DNA of 64,000 nucleotides. Origin: Saccharopolyspora phatthalungensis (lineage in GTDB: Bacteria > Actinomycetota > Actinomycetes > Mycobacteriales > Pseudonocardiaceae). Below, piece by piece: positions 17,227 to 26,175 of the stretch. The translations under genes were made by a program, and so were the position numbers. Each line of letters opens with the position of its first letter. Within the stretch, counting starts at the first letter, position 1. Where the stretch lies: the NCBI RefSeq assembly GCF_014203395.1, contig NZ_JACHIW010000001.1, positions 4,199,501 through 4,263,500 on the forward strand, written 5' to 3'. The notes beneath the pieces were generated by a model. The model searched no databases and had not been told where the DNA came from. It saw only the letters and a list, made by a program, of their open reading frames with translations.

Positions 17227-19175
17227 GTCAACCGCACCACCAAATGCCCCGCTTCGTCGACCACGGCCGACTCGTCATCGGCGAGCAGCGTCGTGGTGTC
17301 CGGCTGCTCGACCAGCGCCGGACCGGTGACCTCGTCGCCCGGCCGCAGTGCGGCCCGGGACACGATGCGCGCTCGCACCGTCCGGTCGCCGATGCCGATC
17401 TCCCGGTCCGGCTTGCGTTCCGGCGCGCCCTGGTCCCAGTCCTGCGGCGGGGTCGCGAGAATCGGCTCCCCCTGGGCGATGACGCGCAGCGTGACCACCT
17501 CGACCTGCTCGTCCCGCATCGCATAACCGTACGATTCGCGGTGCGCGGTGTGCAGTAACTCGGCGATGTCCGCCTGCTCCGCGACGTCGATCCGTAGCTC
17601 GTGCGATTGGCCCGCGTAGCGCATATCGGCCACTTTGGACAGCGAGATCTCCGTTGTGACGCCTTGCTTTTCCAGCTCGCGGTGCGCCTCGGTCGCCAAA
17701 TCGGCCCAAGCCTGGGACAGATCCTCGTGGGCATCCACCAACACCGTTCGCGATGCCTCGAAGCGCGGCGGCGCCAGCAACAGGCCGAGCGCGCTGAGCA
17801 CGCCCGGCGCCGGAGGCACCACCACGGCCGGACAGCCGAGCTCCCGGGCCAGCGCTGTGGCGTGCAGCGGGCCCGCGCCGCCGTAGGCGACCAGGGCGAG
17901 CCCGGCCGGATCGACGCCGCGTTCGGTGCTGACCTTGCGCAGCGCCCGCGCCATCGTCGCCCGTACGACCGACAGCACGCCGGCGGCGGATTCCGGCAGC
18001 GTTTCCAACGCTCGGTTCGCCGCGTCGACGTCCAGCCGCAAGCCGCCGCCGAGCTCGCGAGCCGGGTCGAGGTGGCCCAGTGCGCAGTGCGCATCCGTCA
18101 CCGTGGGATCCGCGCCGCCCAGGCCGTAGCAGGCCGGGCCGGGGTCGGCACCGGCCGAACGCGGGCCTACCCGCAACGCGCCGCCGGTGTCCACCCACGC
18201 GATCGAGCCGCCACCGGCACCCACGGTGTGGATCCCGACGGTCGGGGTGCGAAACGGCAGCCCGGCGAGCTCCGACGACGTGGATACCTCGGGGCGGCCC
18301 TCGCGGATCAGGCACACGTCGGTGGACGTGCCACCCATGTCGAAGGCGATCGCGTCGTCGAACCCGGCCGAGCGCGCGACCGCCCCGGCCGCCACCACGC
18401 CGGCGGCCGGTCCGGAAAGCAGCGTGTGCACCGGTGCCGTCGCGGCGAAATCCACCCCGGCGGTGCCGCCGCTGGAGGTCATCACCGTGATCGTCGGTTC
18501 CGGCAGGCGGGCGGTCAGGTTGGACAGGTAGCGGCGCATCACCGGCTCGACCGCCGCATTCAGCACGCAGGTCGACGCGCGCTCGAATTCGCGGAACTCG
18601 GGCAACAGCGAGCTGGAGCGGGTGATCGGCACGCCGAGGTCGGCCAGCGCCGCGCACAGCCGACGCTCGTGGTCGTCGCAGGCGTAGGAGAACAGTAGGC
18701 TCACCGCGATCGACTCGGGTTCGAGACCCCGGACCGCGTTCACCGCTCGCTCGATCTCGTCATCGGGCAGCGCGATGATCACCTCGCCTCGGGGACTGGT
18801 CCGCTCTGCGACGGTGACCACCCGCTCGTGCGGGACCAGCGGTTCCGGCTTGGTCGCGGACAGGTCGTAGAGGGCGGGGCGGTTCTGCCGGGCGATCTGC
18901 AGGACGTCGGTGAACCCGGCGGTGGTCACGAAGACGGTGCGAGCGATCTTGCGTTCCAGCACGGCGTTGGTGGCGGTGGTGCTGCCGTGCGGCAGGAGCC
19001 GGAGAGTGCCTTCAGGCAGGCTTTCGGCGATGCCGCGCTGGACGCCCTCGGCCTGGTTCGCCGGGGTGGTGGGCACCTTTACCGCCTTCGGCCGGTGGCC
19101 GGGGGCGTGCACGACGACATCGGTGAACGTGCCTCCGACATCCACCCCGGCACACGCCTCGGCCGTTCCCGGCAT
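17223..19175 (-). CDS. hyuA: Hydantoinase A/oxoprolinase family subunit
   Basis: The ATP-binding subunit of the HyuAB amidohydrolase, 650 residues. It carries the ASKHA phosphate motifs [12 protein letters not shown] near the N-terminus and [14 protein letters not shown] in the middle, plus [14 protein letters not shown] and [10 protein letters not shown]. The frame is open to 19292, but ATG 19175 starts nine residues before the first motif as in relatives; ATG 19199 is possible. It is first in a two-gene operon on the minus strand, transcribed away from a repeat-rich intergenic region. Confidence 0.93.
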   Translation of the reverse strand: MPGTAEACAGVDVGGTFTDVVVHAPGHRPKAVKVPTTPANQAEGVQRGIAESLPEGTLRLLPHGSTTATNAVLERKIARTVFVTTAGFTDVLQIARQNRPALYDLSATKPEPLVPHERVVTVAERTSPRGEVIIALPDDEIERAVNAVRGLEPESIAVSLLFSYACDDHERRLCAALADLGVPITRSSSLLPEFREFERASTCVLNAAVEPVMRRYLSNLTARLPEPTITVMTSSGGTAGVDFAATAPVHTLLSGPAAGVVAAGAVARSAGFDDAIAFDMGGTSTDVCLIREGRPEVSTSSELAGLPFRTPTVGIHTVGAGGGSIAWVDTGGALRVGPRSAGADPGPACYGLGGADPTVTDAHCALGHLDPARELGGGLRLDVDAANRALETLPESAAGVLSVVRATMARALRKVSTERGVDPAGLALVAYGGAGPLHATALARELGCPAVVVPPAPGVLSALGLLLAPPRFEASRTVLVDAHEDLSQAWADLATEAHRELEKQGVTTEISLSKVADMRYAGQSHELRIDVAEQADIAELLHTAHRESYGYAMRDEQVEVVTLRVIAQGEPILATPPQDWDQGAPERKPDREIGIGDRTVRARIVSRAALRPGDEVTGPALVEQPDTTTLLADDESAVVDEAGHLVVRLT

Positions 19176-19717
19176 CACCGTCACCCCGGGGCCAATCATC
19201 GCGCAGCGGCGCGAGCCCGGCAGCCGCGCCGCAGTAGAACTTGTTCCAGTCTTTTCGTCGCCTACCTGCGGCGGTTCGGTGGTCGCACGCACCGCACCAG
19301 CCCCAGGCGCACCAGCCGTTGCACAAGGCAGCAGCCAGCGAGCATGCGTCTACTAAGAACTGTTCAGCGGCGCGATCTGCCCTTGCGGGGTGCCCTTTTC
19401 CAATTTTCGGCAAAATCGGGATCGCGGGACCGCGTTCGCAAGGGAAGAAGTTCTCCAATTTCAGGCAAAATCGGGAGCCCTGGCGCCCGGGTGGGGCGTC
19501 CAATTTCAGGCAAAATCGGGAGCATGACGTGTCGCGTTGGCCGCGCGTTGGCCGCGATGCCTTCATCTGGATTCGCCCGGCCAGGCGAAGCAAACGGTCC
19601 GTTCGCTCACTTGTTTGTCGTCGCGTCGGCTTGTGTGATTGAACAATCCAGTCCTGGTGCGCCGGAAACAGTTTCGCGGCACCGCCGTTCTCCGAAATCC
19701 GAGATGACGAGGTGAAC
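19176..19717. other. Intergenic region between divergent hyuA and acyl-CoA ligase genes
   Basis: About 540 bases without a supported gene. Its notable content is a 22-base element repeated three times at 19400-19521, described separately. The part from 19560 to 19700 is less GC-rich and probably carries the promoter of the downstream ligase. Frames seen here are short, lack ribosome sites and cross the repeats. Confidence 0.5.
19400..19521. repeat. Three direct copies of a 22-base AT-centred element
   Basis: Copies lie at 19400-19421, 19455-19476 and 19500-19521. Each reads CCAATTT-y-x-GGCAAAATCGGGA; the first has a perfect ATTTT-CGGC-AAAAT palindrome and the other two read ATTTCAGGCAAAAT. 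Start-to-start spacing is 55 and 45 bases. Position between divergent genes and the palindromic core suggest an operator array, but no regulator is next to it. They may also be a dispersed short repeat. Confidence 0.75.
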
Positions 19718-21232
19718 ATGGGATTCAACCTGGCGACGGTGTTACGGGAATCGGCGACCGCAGAACCCGAACAACCGCTGGTGCACTTCGGCGCGCGCAC
19801 CCTCGACTACCGGCAGGTGGACGAGCTCAGCGGCCGGGTCGCGGCCGGGCTGCGAGCGGCGGGCCTGCGCCGCGGCGACAAGGTCGTCGTGCAGCTGCCG
19901 AACGTGCCCGAGTTTGTGCTCGCCTATTTCGGCATCCTCAAAGCCGGGCTGGTGATGGTGCCGCTGAATCCGTTACTACAGGCGCCGGAGATCGCCTACC
20001 ACCTCACCGACAGCGGCGCCAAGCTGCTGGTGACCTTCGAGTCCGCCGCCGAAGAAGCGGTCAAGGCGGCGGCCGAGTTCGATGTGCCCTCCTATGTGGT
20101 GTCGGCGCCCGGCGGCGAAGCGCGTTGCGCCGGAACGAAACCCTTCGACGAGCTCTGCGCGGCCGAGGACACCGGCGAGATCATCGCGGTGGAGGCCGGC
20201 GACACCGCCGTGCTGCTCTACACCAGCGGCACCACCGGTCAGCCGAAAGGCGCCGAGCTGACTCATTTCGAGCTGTTCATGGCCGCCACCGTGGGTGGCG
20301 AGACATTCCGGGTGTCAAGCGACGACGTCAGCGTCGTGGCGCTGCCGCTGTTCCACGTGTTCGGGTTGGCCACGGTGCTTGGCCCGCTGGTCCGGTTCGG
20401 CGGTTCGGCGGTGCTGATCCCCAAGTTCGACGCCGGTGTCGTCCTGGACGCGATGGAGCGGCACCGCTGCACGATCTTCTCCGGCGTACCGACGATGTAT
20501 TTCGCGCTGCTCGGCCAAGACCTCGCCGGACGGGACCTCTCGTCCCTGCGAGCGGCCATCTCCGGGGGCGCGGCGATGCCCGAGGAGGTGCTGCGCGAGT
20601 TCGAGCGGAAGGTGCCCGGCGTCGTGGTGCTGGAGGGCTACGGCCTGTCCGAGACGGCGGCCATCGCGACGTTCAACTTCAGTGCGCAAGACCGCAAGAT
20701 CGGCTCGATCGGTCGGACACTTTGGGGAGTCGAGATGACGGTCTTCGACGGCGACGACAACGAACTGCCGCCGGGACCGGAGAACATCGGAGAGCTCGTG
20801 ATCCGCGGCCACAGCGTGATGAAGGGCTACTACAAGCGCCCGGATGCCACCGCGGCGGCGCTTCGCGGCGGCTGGTTGCACACCGGCGATCTCGGTTACC
20901 GCGACGAGGAAGGCTACTTCTTCGTCGTGGACCGCAAGAAGGACTTGATCATCCGCGGCGGCTATAACGTCTACCCCCGCGAGGTCGAAGAGGCGCTCTA
21001 CAGCCATCCTGCGGTTCGCGAGGCTGCGGTGATCGGCAGACCCGATGCGCGCATGGGCGAAGAAATCGTGGCGGTGGTCGCCTTCCAGCCCGAGGCTCGA
21101 TCGGACGCCGAGGAGCTGATCGCTTTCTGCCGGGAACGCCTCGCCGGGTACAAGTGCCCACGGGAGATCCGAGTCCTCGACGAACTCCCGAAGGGACCGA
21201 GCGGCAAGATCCTCAAGAAGGAACTCCGGTAG
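19718..21232 (+). CDS. Acyl-CoA ligase (AMP-binding enzyme)
   Basis: A 504-residue ANL-family enzyme that activates a carboxylic acid with ATP and CoA, most like medium- or long-chain fatty acid-CoA ligases. Motifs seen are LLYTSGTTGQPKGAEL, GYGLSETAA, the GGWLHTGDLGY region, VDRKKDLIIRGGYNVYPRE and the C-terminal catalytic Lys in GPSGKILKKELR. ATG 19718 has GAGG six bases upstream; GTG 19712 is in frame but less likely. It stands alone with a terminator after it. Chain length preference is not predictable here. Confidence 0.9.
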   Translation: MGFNLATVLRESATAEPEQPLVHFGARTLDYRQVDELSGRVAAGLRAAGLRRGDKVVVQLPNVPEFVLAYFGILKAGLVMVPLNPLLQAPEIAYHLTDSGAKLLVTFESAAEEAVKAAAEFDVPSYVVSAPGGEARCAGTKPFDELCAAEDTGEIIAVEAGDTAVLLYTSGTTGQPKGAELTHFELFMAATVGGETFRVSSDDVSVVALPLFHVFGLATVLGPLVRFGGSAVLIPKFDAGVVLDAMERHRCTIFSGVPTMYFALLGQDLAGRDLSSLRAAISGGAAMPEEVLREFERKVPGVVVLEGYGLSETAAIATFNFSAQDRKIGSIGRTLWGVEMTVFDGDDNELPPGPENIGELVIRGHSVMKGYYKRPDATAAALRGGWLHTGDLGYRDEEGYFFVVDRKKDLIIRGGYNVYPREVEEALYSHPAVREAAVIGRPDARMGEEIVAVVAFQPEARSDAEELIAFCRERLAGYKCPREIRVLDELPKGPSGKILKKELR

Positions 21233-21262
21233 CCGTCGCTCGACGACGTTGACCAGTTACCA

Positions 21263-21301
21263 GGCCGGGAGGCGCCCGACCTCCTGAAGCGCCTCCCGGC
21301 C
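21263..21301. terminator. Bidirectional terminator hairpin
   Basis: GGCCGGGAGGCGC (21263-21275) pairs perfectly with GCGCCTCCCGGCC (21289-21301) around a 13-base loop. It lies between the convergent acyl-CoA ligase and the membrane-protein gene of the TIR operon and probably ends both transcripts. Confidence 0.75.
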
Positions 21302-21334
21302 ACCCCCAGCGCAGCGGCCACTACGGGCCCGAAG

Positions 21335-21664
21335 CTAGCGGAGCGGGTAGGGTGCGTCGAACTTCTGGCGGACTTCTTCGGCCACACGCGGGTTTCCGGC
21401 TGCTTCGATCAGCTTGGCGAATCGGTGCGCGGTCAGGGCGCGCACCGGGTTATCGGGGTACAGGCCGATCTTGTCCAGCACGACGCCCACGTGGTCGCTC
21501 GGGGTTCTGGTGCCGTGCATGAGTTTCTGGTAAACACCGGTGATCACTGCCGCGAACAGCGGGACGGTGATCCAGGCCGACCAGCCCAGCACCAGTCCGA
21601 GCACGAGCGGCAGCAGGGCCGCCAGTGCCAGTCCGACATACAGGGTCCGGTTTTCCTTGCTCAT
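21335..21664 (-). CDS. Small two-helix membrane protein of the TIR/NTPase operon
   Basis: A 109-residue protein. Residues 8-45 hold two hydrophobic helices (LYVGLALAALLPLVLGLVLG and AWITVPLFAAVITGVY) and the remainder is a soluble cytoplasmic tail of about 60 residues ending PYPLR. The ATG overlaps the stop of the NTPase gene as ATGA, so it is made as part of the same system. No family is recognised. In conflict systems, small two-helix proteins often act as membrane effectors or anchors; that role here is inference from context. Confidence 0.7.
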   Translation of the reverse strand: MSKENRTLYVGLALAALLPLVLGLVLGWSAWITVPLFAAVITGVYQKLMHGTRTPSDHVGVVLDKIGLYPDNPVRALTAHRFAKLIEAAGNPRVAEEVRQKFDAPYPLR

Positions 21665-23646
21665 CGAAGAGCCTCCTCAGGAGCGTGGTCGAACACGTAG
21701 TCCGTGGCCTGCAGGCCCTGTGCCAGGTCGATCAGTTGGGAGAGCCGCACCGCCACTTCGGGACGCCCCTGGGCGGCGTGGCTCCAATCGCGCGCGAAAA
21801 CGTGCAACGAAGCGAGCAGCGTGATCGACGGGCTTGCGGCCTCCACGAGTATGCCGAGCAACAGGTCGTAGGACGCGGTTTGCCCGGCTGCCGCCAGCCA
21901 GTCATGCAATCTGGGCGGGATGAGGTCGGGGCGGGCGAACATCGCCGCACGCCAGCAGGTGACCAATTGCGAACGCACCACGGGTTCCGCGGCGAGCGGC
22001 CGCGACACGCGGTAATCAGCGAACCGCGATGGATCGGCGATGTCCAGGAACAGGAAGAAGTCGGCTTGCCAGGGTTCCTGCCGCTGGAGCCCTTCGTCGA
22101 GACGGGCGAGCAGCAGGCGCAGGAGCATCGGATCTCCCCAGGCCAGTCGCACGAGTGCCTGTCGAGCTGTCGGGGCGCCCGTGCCGTCCTCGCGACGGGC
22201 CCGGTTATGCAGGCGCACAACGGCCTGGGACGGGAAATTGGGCGCGATCACTTCGGTGCAGGCGTCCACTAGGAGTTGTCCCACATCCGCGGGCAGTTCA
22301 CTGCGTCGCGACCACTCGTACACCAGCTGCCGGAACCATCGACCGTGGTGTTCATGCTGGAGTCCGGCCAGCAGCGCGCGAACGCCGTAGTCCCGGAGCC
22401 GGTTCGATCCGTGCGCCCCTGGGAAGACCCAGCGCTCGATCAGCCAGGTCACGTGTCTCGGCGACCCCGTGCGCAATGCCTCCGACACGAAGCGGTCCAC
22501 CAGGTTCGTCCGGTCCCGGTGGGTGAGCAGGTCCATGCGGATTGTCGCGTCGACCCATTCGCAGAACGAACTGCGCAGATCCGGGTAGTTGTCCCAGAAG
22601 TACTTGCGCAGCGCCTCGCCGTACTTGTTCTTGTTGAAGTCAACTCGGTTGTTCGCGACGTCGATGCGCAGTTCGTCGAGTTGGGTGCGGTAGCCGTCCT
22701 GCTCTAGCCGGGGGTTTGGGTCGGTGAGTCTCAGCATCTCCACCAGCCGATGCGAGGCGAAGAACACCGCGTCGCTGGATGCGCCGTGGCACATGGCCGC
22801 CGACAGCAGCACCGTCCTCACGCGCCCGTGTGATTGCGTCTTCAGCAGGTCTGCCACCTCCTTGCTGCGATCGGCAACTGCGGAAACGGCCCTGCTGAGC
22901 CAGGAAACCGGTTGGCCTTCCGGGTCCCTGTCGCGTTCCGAAATCACATCTCGCGCAAGATCGGCGATTTCGCTGATCGGTCCGGCCAGGTGCGCGCTGA
23001 GGTCCGTCGCGATCAGGTCCCTGTCTGCCAGGTAGATCTCGGCTGCTTCGAGGTGTCGTCGCAGCACGAGCTCACCGCGTGGCCGGCCTATCCTGACGAT
23101 GTGCTGGTTCAGCTCCGAGTCGATCTGGTGTAAGCGGGCTTCCGGTACCACTACCACCAAATACGCGTCGTTCGTCTGGACCGCCACGCGGAATGTCAGC
23201 AACTCCCGAAGCCGGGCACGAAATACCTCTTCGGTGCTCGCCGTGAGGTCCAGAATGAGCCGATGACGGGCATGAACGGTGGCCGTCGCCAGCCGTTCAT
23301 ACAGAGCGTCTGCCTCGTCGGCCAACACGGCGTAGGGCGTGTGATCGTCCATCAGCTCGTTCAGGAGCATCTTCGCCGCAGTGCGCCGACCAATTCCCGG
23401 CGGCCCAACGAGCAGCACGGTGCGGTTGTCCCGGAGCTGGTTCCGCGCGGCACCGAGGTTCAGTGGCGGGACGAACCGCAGGTTCAGCCAGTGAAGATCG
23501 TCTTTGGCGGTCAGGCGAGGCCCTTTGGCCTGCTGCCGCACGCTCTCGTGGATGCTGATGTACACGGGATTGATGTGCTGATCGCCTGATCCGGCATTGA
23601 TCGGACTGCCTTGCGCGTCGTGGAACTCGTATTGTGTCTCGCTCAT
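21661..23646 (-). CDS. P-loop NTPase with N-terminal signalling motif (candidate defence sensor)
   Basis: A 661-residue protein. Walker A is GPPGIGRRT at residues 81-89, and a Walker B-like strand LILDLTAS is at 130-137. The rest to the C-terminus is helical and Arg/Leu-rich, as in large sensor ATPases. Residues 1-35 are separate and lie before the ATPase: QGSPINAGSGDQHI at 12-25 closely matches QTGPVSAGQGDQHI in the TIR protein encoded just upstream. The ATG overlaps the TIR stop as ATGA. By analogy with NLR-like pairs, it may sense an invader and pass a signal to the TIR effector through this motif. No known family name can be given with confidence. Confidence 0.7.
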   Translation of the reverse strand: MSETQYEFHDAQGSPINAGSGDQHINPVYISIHESVRQQAKGPRLTAKDDLHWLNLRFVPPLNLGAARNQLRDNRTVLLVGPPGIGRRTAAKMLLNELMDDHTPYAVLADEADALYERLATATVHARHRLILDLTASTEEVFRARLRELLTFRVAVQTNDAYLVVVVPEARLHQIDSELNQHIVRIGRPRGELVLRRHLEAAEIYLADRDLIATDLSAHLAGPISEIADLARDVISERDRDPEGQPVSWLSRAVSAVADRSKEVADLLKTQSHGRVRTVLLSAAMCHGASSDAVFFASHRLVEMLRLTDPNPRLEQDGYRTQLDELRIDVANNRVDFNKNKYGEALRKYFWDNYPDLRSSFCEWVDATIRMDLLTHRDRTNLVDRFVSEALRTGSPRHVTWLIERWVFPGAHGSNRLRDYGVRALLAGLQHEHHGRWFRQLVYEWSRRSELPADVGQLLVDACTEVIAPNFPSQAVVRLHNRARREDGTGAPTARQALVRLAWGDPMLLRLLLARLDEGLQRQEPWQADFFLFLDIADPSRFADYRVSRPLAAEPVVRSQLVTCWRAAMFARPDLIPPRLHDWLAAAGQTASYDLLLGILVEAASPSITLLASLHVFARDWSHAAQGRPEVAVRLSQLIDLAQGLQATDYVFDHAPEEALR

Positions 23647-24386
23647 CGCTGCTCGTTCCTATCCCGCTCCGCGCCGAAGGTTTGGTGGATCCCACCGGAA
23701 TTCTTGCCCGCGATGTAGTTGGTCCCGTCGCCGTAGAAGATGTGCTGGTCTCCCTGACCCGCGCTTACCGGCCCGGTTTGCCCGTTGATGGTGGTGATGG
23801 ATCCGCCGGTCATGTCGCGGAGTTGGACCGAGTTGCCCCCGACTGGGCCGGAAACCGTGTTCGCCACGCCTGCCTCCGCCGGGGCGTCTGGTGTGGTCCG
23901 GTCGACGAGGCCCGGCACGAGAGTGACGAGATGGGCGGCGATCCGATCCAGGTCGGCCTCGGCGCTGCCGGCGTCGTAGGTCAGGGATTGCAGGTCGGCC
24001 AGCGGTGCCAGTTCGGGGGGCAGTTTACCGACCGGCAGCCGGTCCATCTTCCGTCCACAGAGGATCGGAATGATTCGCGCTCCGCTCGCCAAGGCGTTCA
24101 AGATCTCCTTGCGAACCCAATCGTCCTTGTCGTCCAGCGCACGGTTGCCGTTCCGGTCGCGCGCGTCGAGCCAGTTCGGACCGATCAGCGCCAGTAGCAC
24201 GCGGGCACCGGAGGAAGCCGAAGCCAGGCCGCTGCGGTAGTTCTCGCCCGGCCGGATCGACTTGGCAGCGCGGAAGACCCGGTGGCTACCGAACCGCGCG
24301 GACAGGTTCTGCTCGACCGCGACGGCGGTGTCCTTGCAGTCTCCGCTCCGGTAGTTGATGAAGATTTCGGGCACAGCAGTACTCAC
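23643..24386 (-). CDS. TIR-domain protein with C-terminal signalling tail
   Basis: A 247-residue protein. Residues 5-150 are a TIR domain: first strand IFINYRSGD (8-16), RAAKSIRPGENYRSGL as the BB-type loop, ALIGPNWLD, and WVRKEILNAL with Glu94 at the position of the catalytic glutamate of NAD-consuming TIRs. Residues 170-247 are Gly/Ser/Thr-rich with predicted short strands; NTVSGPVGGNSVQLRDMTGG resembles the pseudo-palindromic, RHIM-like class of bacterial amyloid signalling motifs, and QTGPVSAGQGDQHI (203-216) is shared with the NTPase. It is a likely cell-killing effector that degrades NAD when activated. Confidence 0.85.
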   Translation of the reverse strand: MSTAVPEIFINYRSGDCKDTAVAVEQNLSARFGSHRVFRAAKSIRPGENYRSGLASASSGARVLLALIGPNWLDARDRNGNRALDDKDDWVRKEILNALASGARIIPILCGRKMDRLPVGKLPPELAPLADLQSLTYDAGSAEADLDRIAAHLVTLVPGLVDRTTPDAPAEAGVANTVSGPVGGNSVQLRDMTGGSITTINGQTGPVSAGQGDQHIFYGDGTNYIAGKNSGGIHQTFGAERDRNEQR

Positions 24387-24411
24387 TTTCGTTTCCGGAA
24401 AAGCGAATTTC

Positions 24412-25686
24412 TTAGACGGTCAGGTTGTGCAGCGAAGCCACCAGCCTGGGCTGGAGGGCACGCACCGAGGACGCGGTGTGGTACCGCGAGAGCACGCGAG
24501 CGAGACGCCGGAGATCCGTCGCGATCGTGGCGGAGCTGACGGTGTCGACCACTCCGAGGACTTGCCCGAGCAGGGTGCAAGCGTGATCGATCTCGCCCGC
24601 TGCGGCGTGCGCGAGCGCGCGACGAACGCCGTAGCGGGCTTGAGATCGGAGCGCGTGCGGCGGCACGCGCTGGATTTCCCGGTCCAGAATCGCCGTGGCG
24701 TCCCGCGCCCGTCCCAGATCGTGCAGGCACCACCCGGCGACCATCGCGACGGGATCGGGCAGGTTCGCGGTGCCAAGTACCGGCCCAGCCTCCGGTTGTG
24801 CCGCGCCGAGCAGGTCCCGGGCCCGCTCAAGGCTCCGCATGCAGGCGTTGTAATCACCGGCCAGCGCGTGGCCTTGCGCCTCGCGCTGCGCCGCCAGGCC
24901 GCGGATCCGAGTGGACGCCCCGGTTCGCTGGGCCTGGTGGGCGAGGTCGATCGTCTCCCTGGCGTCTTCCCGGTATAACGTGACCAGCGCGCGGCGGACC
25001 AGGGAGTATGCGGCCAGCGTGCGATCTTCGCCGGCTTCGGCCAGTTCCACCGCACGGTCGGTCCACCACAGCGCGGCTCGGTCGTTTCCCGATTCCTGCG
25101 CCATCCACCCGGCGAATTCGGCATACCGCGAGTTCAACGCGAGGATTTCGGCCCGCAACCGGGGGCGGGACCGCGCGGCGAGTTCGCGGAGGGTGTGCGT
25201 TTGCGCGATGAGCGCGGGCAGCACCACCGACGGGCTCGCCGTTTGCCCCAGCTGGCGGAACTGGTCGAACATGGCGCGCAACACCGGGATCGTGCCGTCC
25301 TCCGCCGCCGCGTGACCGGTGCCCATCCCGAAGGCCAGCACCGAAGCTGCTCCCGCCGCCAGCGCCTGGCGCCGATCCATCGGCTGGAACCAGCTTTTCC
25401 CGTCTGATCCGAGACTCATTAACCACACCTCACCGTCGCGCGCTTCTTCGGGCAGCGGAGCTTCGGAGGGCTGCGCGGGGGCCATCCTCGCCAGCTTTCC
25501 GCCGGCGTCGAGGATTGCGTCGCAGCGCCGCGCGAAATCCGGTGTTGGACGCTTGCTCCCGGTCTCGATCTTGCTGAGGTGGCCCTTGCTGTAATGCACG
25601 AGCGCGGCCATGCGAGTAAGGGACAAACCGGCGGCGATGCGCAGTCTTCGAAGCTCTGCCCCGAACAGTGTGGGCTGTTCAGTCAC
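24412..25686 (-). CDS. XRE family HTH regulator with TPR-like repeats
   Basis: A 424-residue protein starting at GTG 25686 with MTEQPTLFGAELRRLRIAAG. The HTH covers residues about 8-62 (LSLTRMAALVHYSKGHLSKI). A linker with MDRRQALAAGAASVLAFG, common in this actinobacterial family, precedes about 270 residues of helical TPR-like repeats. An upstream extension of the frame lacks HTH family similarity and crosses inverted repeats, so GTG is preferred. It ends 25 bases before the TIR gene and is probably the first gene of that operon. It may repress the system, with the TPR part sensing a peptide or other ligand. Confidence 0.85.
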   Translation of the reverse strand: MTEQPTLFGAELRRLRIAAGLSLTRMAALVHYSKGHLSKIETGSKRPTPDFARRCDAILDAGGKLARMAPAQPSEAPLPEEARDGEVWLMSLGSDGKSWFQPMDRRQALAAGAASVLAFGMGTGHAAAEDGTIPVLRAMFDQFRQLGQTASPSVVLPALIAQTHTLRELAARSRPRLRAEILALNSRYAEFAGWMAQESGNDRAALWWTDRAVELAEAGEDRTLAAYSLVRRALVTLYREDARETIDLAHQAQRTGASTRIRGLAAQREAQGHALAGDYNACMRSLERARDLLGAAQPEAGPVLGTANLPDPVAMVAGWCLHDLGRARDATAILDREIQRVPPHALRSQARYGVRRALAHAAAGEIDHACTLLGQVLGVVDTVSSATIATDLRRLARVLSRYHTASSVRALQPRLVASLHNLTV

Positions 25687-25698
25687 ATCGTCCTCCGG

Positions 25699-25744
25699 GT
25701 TTCCCGTTGCCAGATTCGGCAGGCGACGGGAAACGGCTGTTGGC
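25699..25744. promoter_or_regulatory. Inverted GTTTCCCGT pair upstream of the XRE gene
   Basis: GTTTCCCGT (25699-25707) and ACGGGAAAC (25736-25744) form a 9-base inverted repeat 13 to 58 bases before the XRE start codon. A third copy of the same nine bases is at 26127-26135 beyond the divergent membrane gene. Position fits an operator for the XRE protein controlling both directions. Binding is inferred. Confidence 0.5.
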
Positions 25745-25828
25745 GCCGAGGGGTCTTCGCGCAAGGTGAAATGCGGGGGACCGGCCGCAACCGGCGTGCC
25801 GGACCACCGGAAGACCCTAGGAGAAAAG

Positions 25829-26122
25829 ATGATCAAGGACGAGTCCGTGCGTGAATCGACACCCGAAAAGCGCAATCCGTCGGTCGGGCGGTTGTCCGGC
25901 CAGGCGCTGCTCACCTTCGGGTTCAGCGCGGCGCAAGTGTGGGCCGCGAGCGTGCTCGCCGATGCCGATCTTTCCGGAAGTGCATTGGTCGCGTTGTCCC
26001 TGGTGCTCTCGGCCGCGTTCATAGCCGTCCTCGACGGGTGGCGGGAAGTATGGTCACGCGCGGCTGGGCGCCGCTTGTTTAGGGATTGTGGCCGAGACGC
26101 GGACTCCCGGGGCGCAAAATAG
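25829..26122 (+). CDS. Small membrane protein divergent from the TIR operon
   Basis: A 97-residue protein beginning MIKDESVRESTPEKRNPSVG, then two hydrophobic segments (about residues 26-46 and 50-68: ALLTFGFSAAQVWAASVL, ALVALSLVLSAAFIAVL), then a basic tail. GGAG in TAGGAGAAAAG lies before the ATG. It is transcribed away from the XRE gene and is bracketed by GTTTCCCGT elements, so it may belong to the same system. No family is recognised. Confidence 0.65.
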   Translation: MIKDESVRESTPEKRNPSVGRLSGQALLTFGFSAAQVWAASVLADADLSGSALVALSLVLSAAFIAVLDGWREVWSRAAGRRLFRDCGRDADSRGAK

Positions 26123-26166
26123 GCCCGTTTCCCGTTTCCTCTTGGCGAAGGCAACGTGAAACGGGC
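26123..26166. terminator. Inverted repeat between convergent genes
   Basis: GCCCGTTTC (26123-26131) pairs with GAAACGGGC (26158-26166) with a 26-base loop. It lies directly after the small membrane gene and ten bases before the end of the SorC-type regulator gene, so it may end both transcripts. It overlaps a third copy of GTTTCCCGT. Confidence 0.5.
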
Positions 26167-26175
26167 TTCGCCGGG

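Noticed and set aside
19012..19800. 262-codon minus-strand frame over the triple repeat
   Set aside because: It overlaps the acyl-CoA ligase start and the hyuA start in other frames; its repeated RFCLKL peptide is just the DNA repeat translated.
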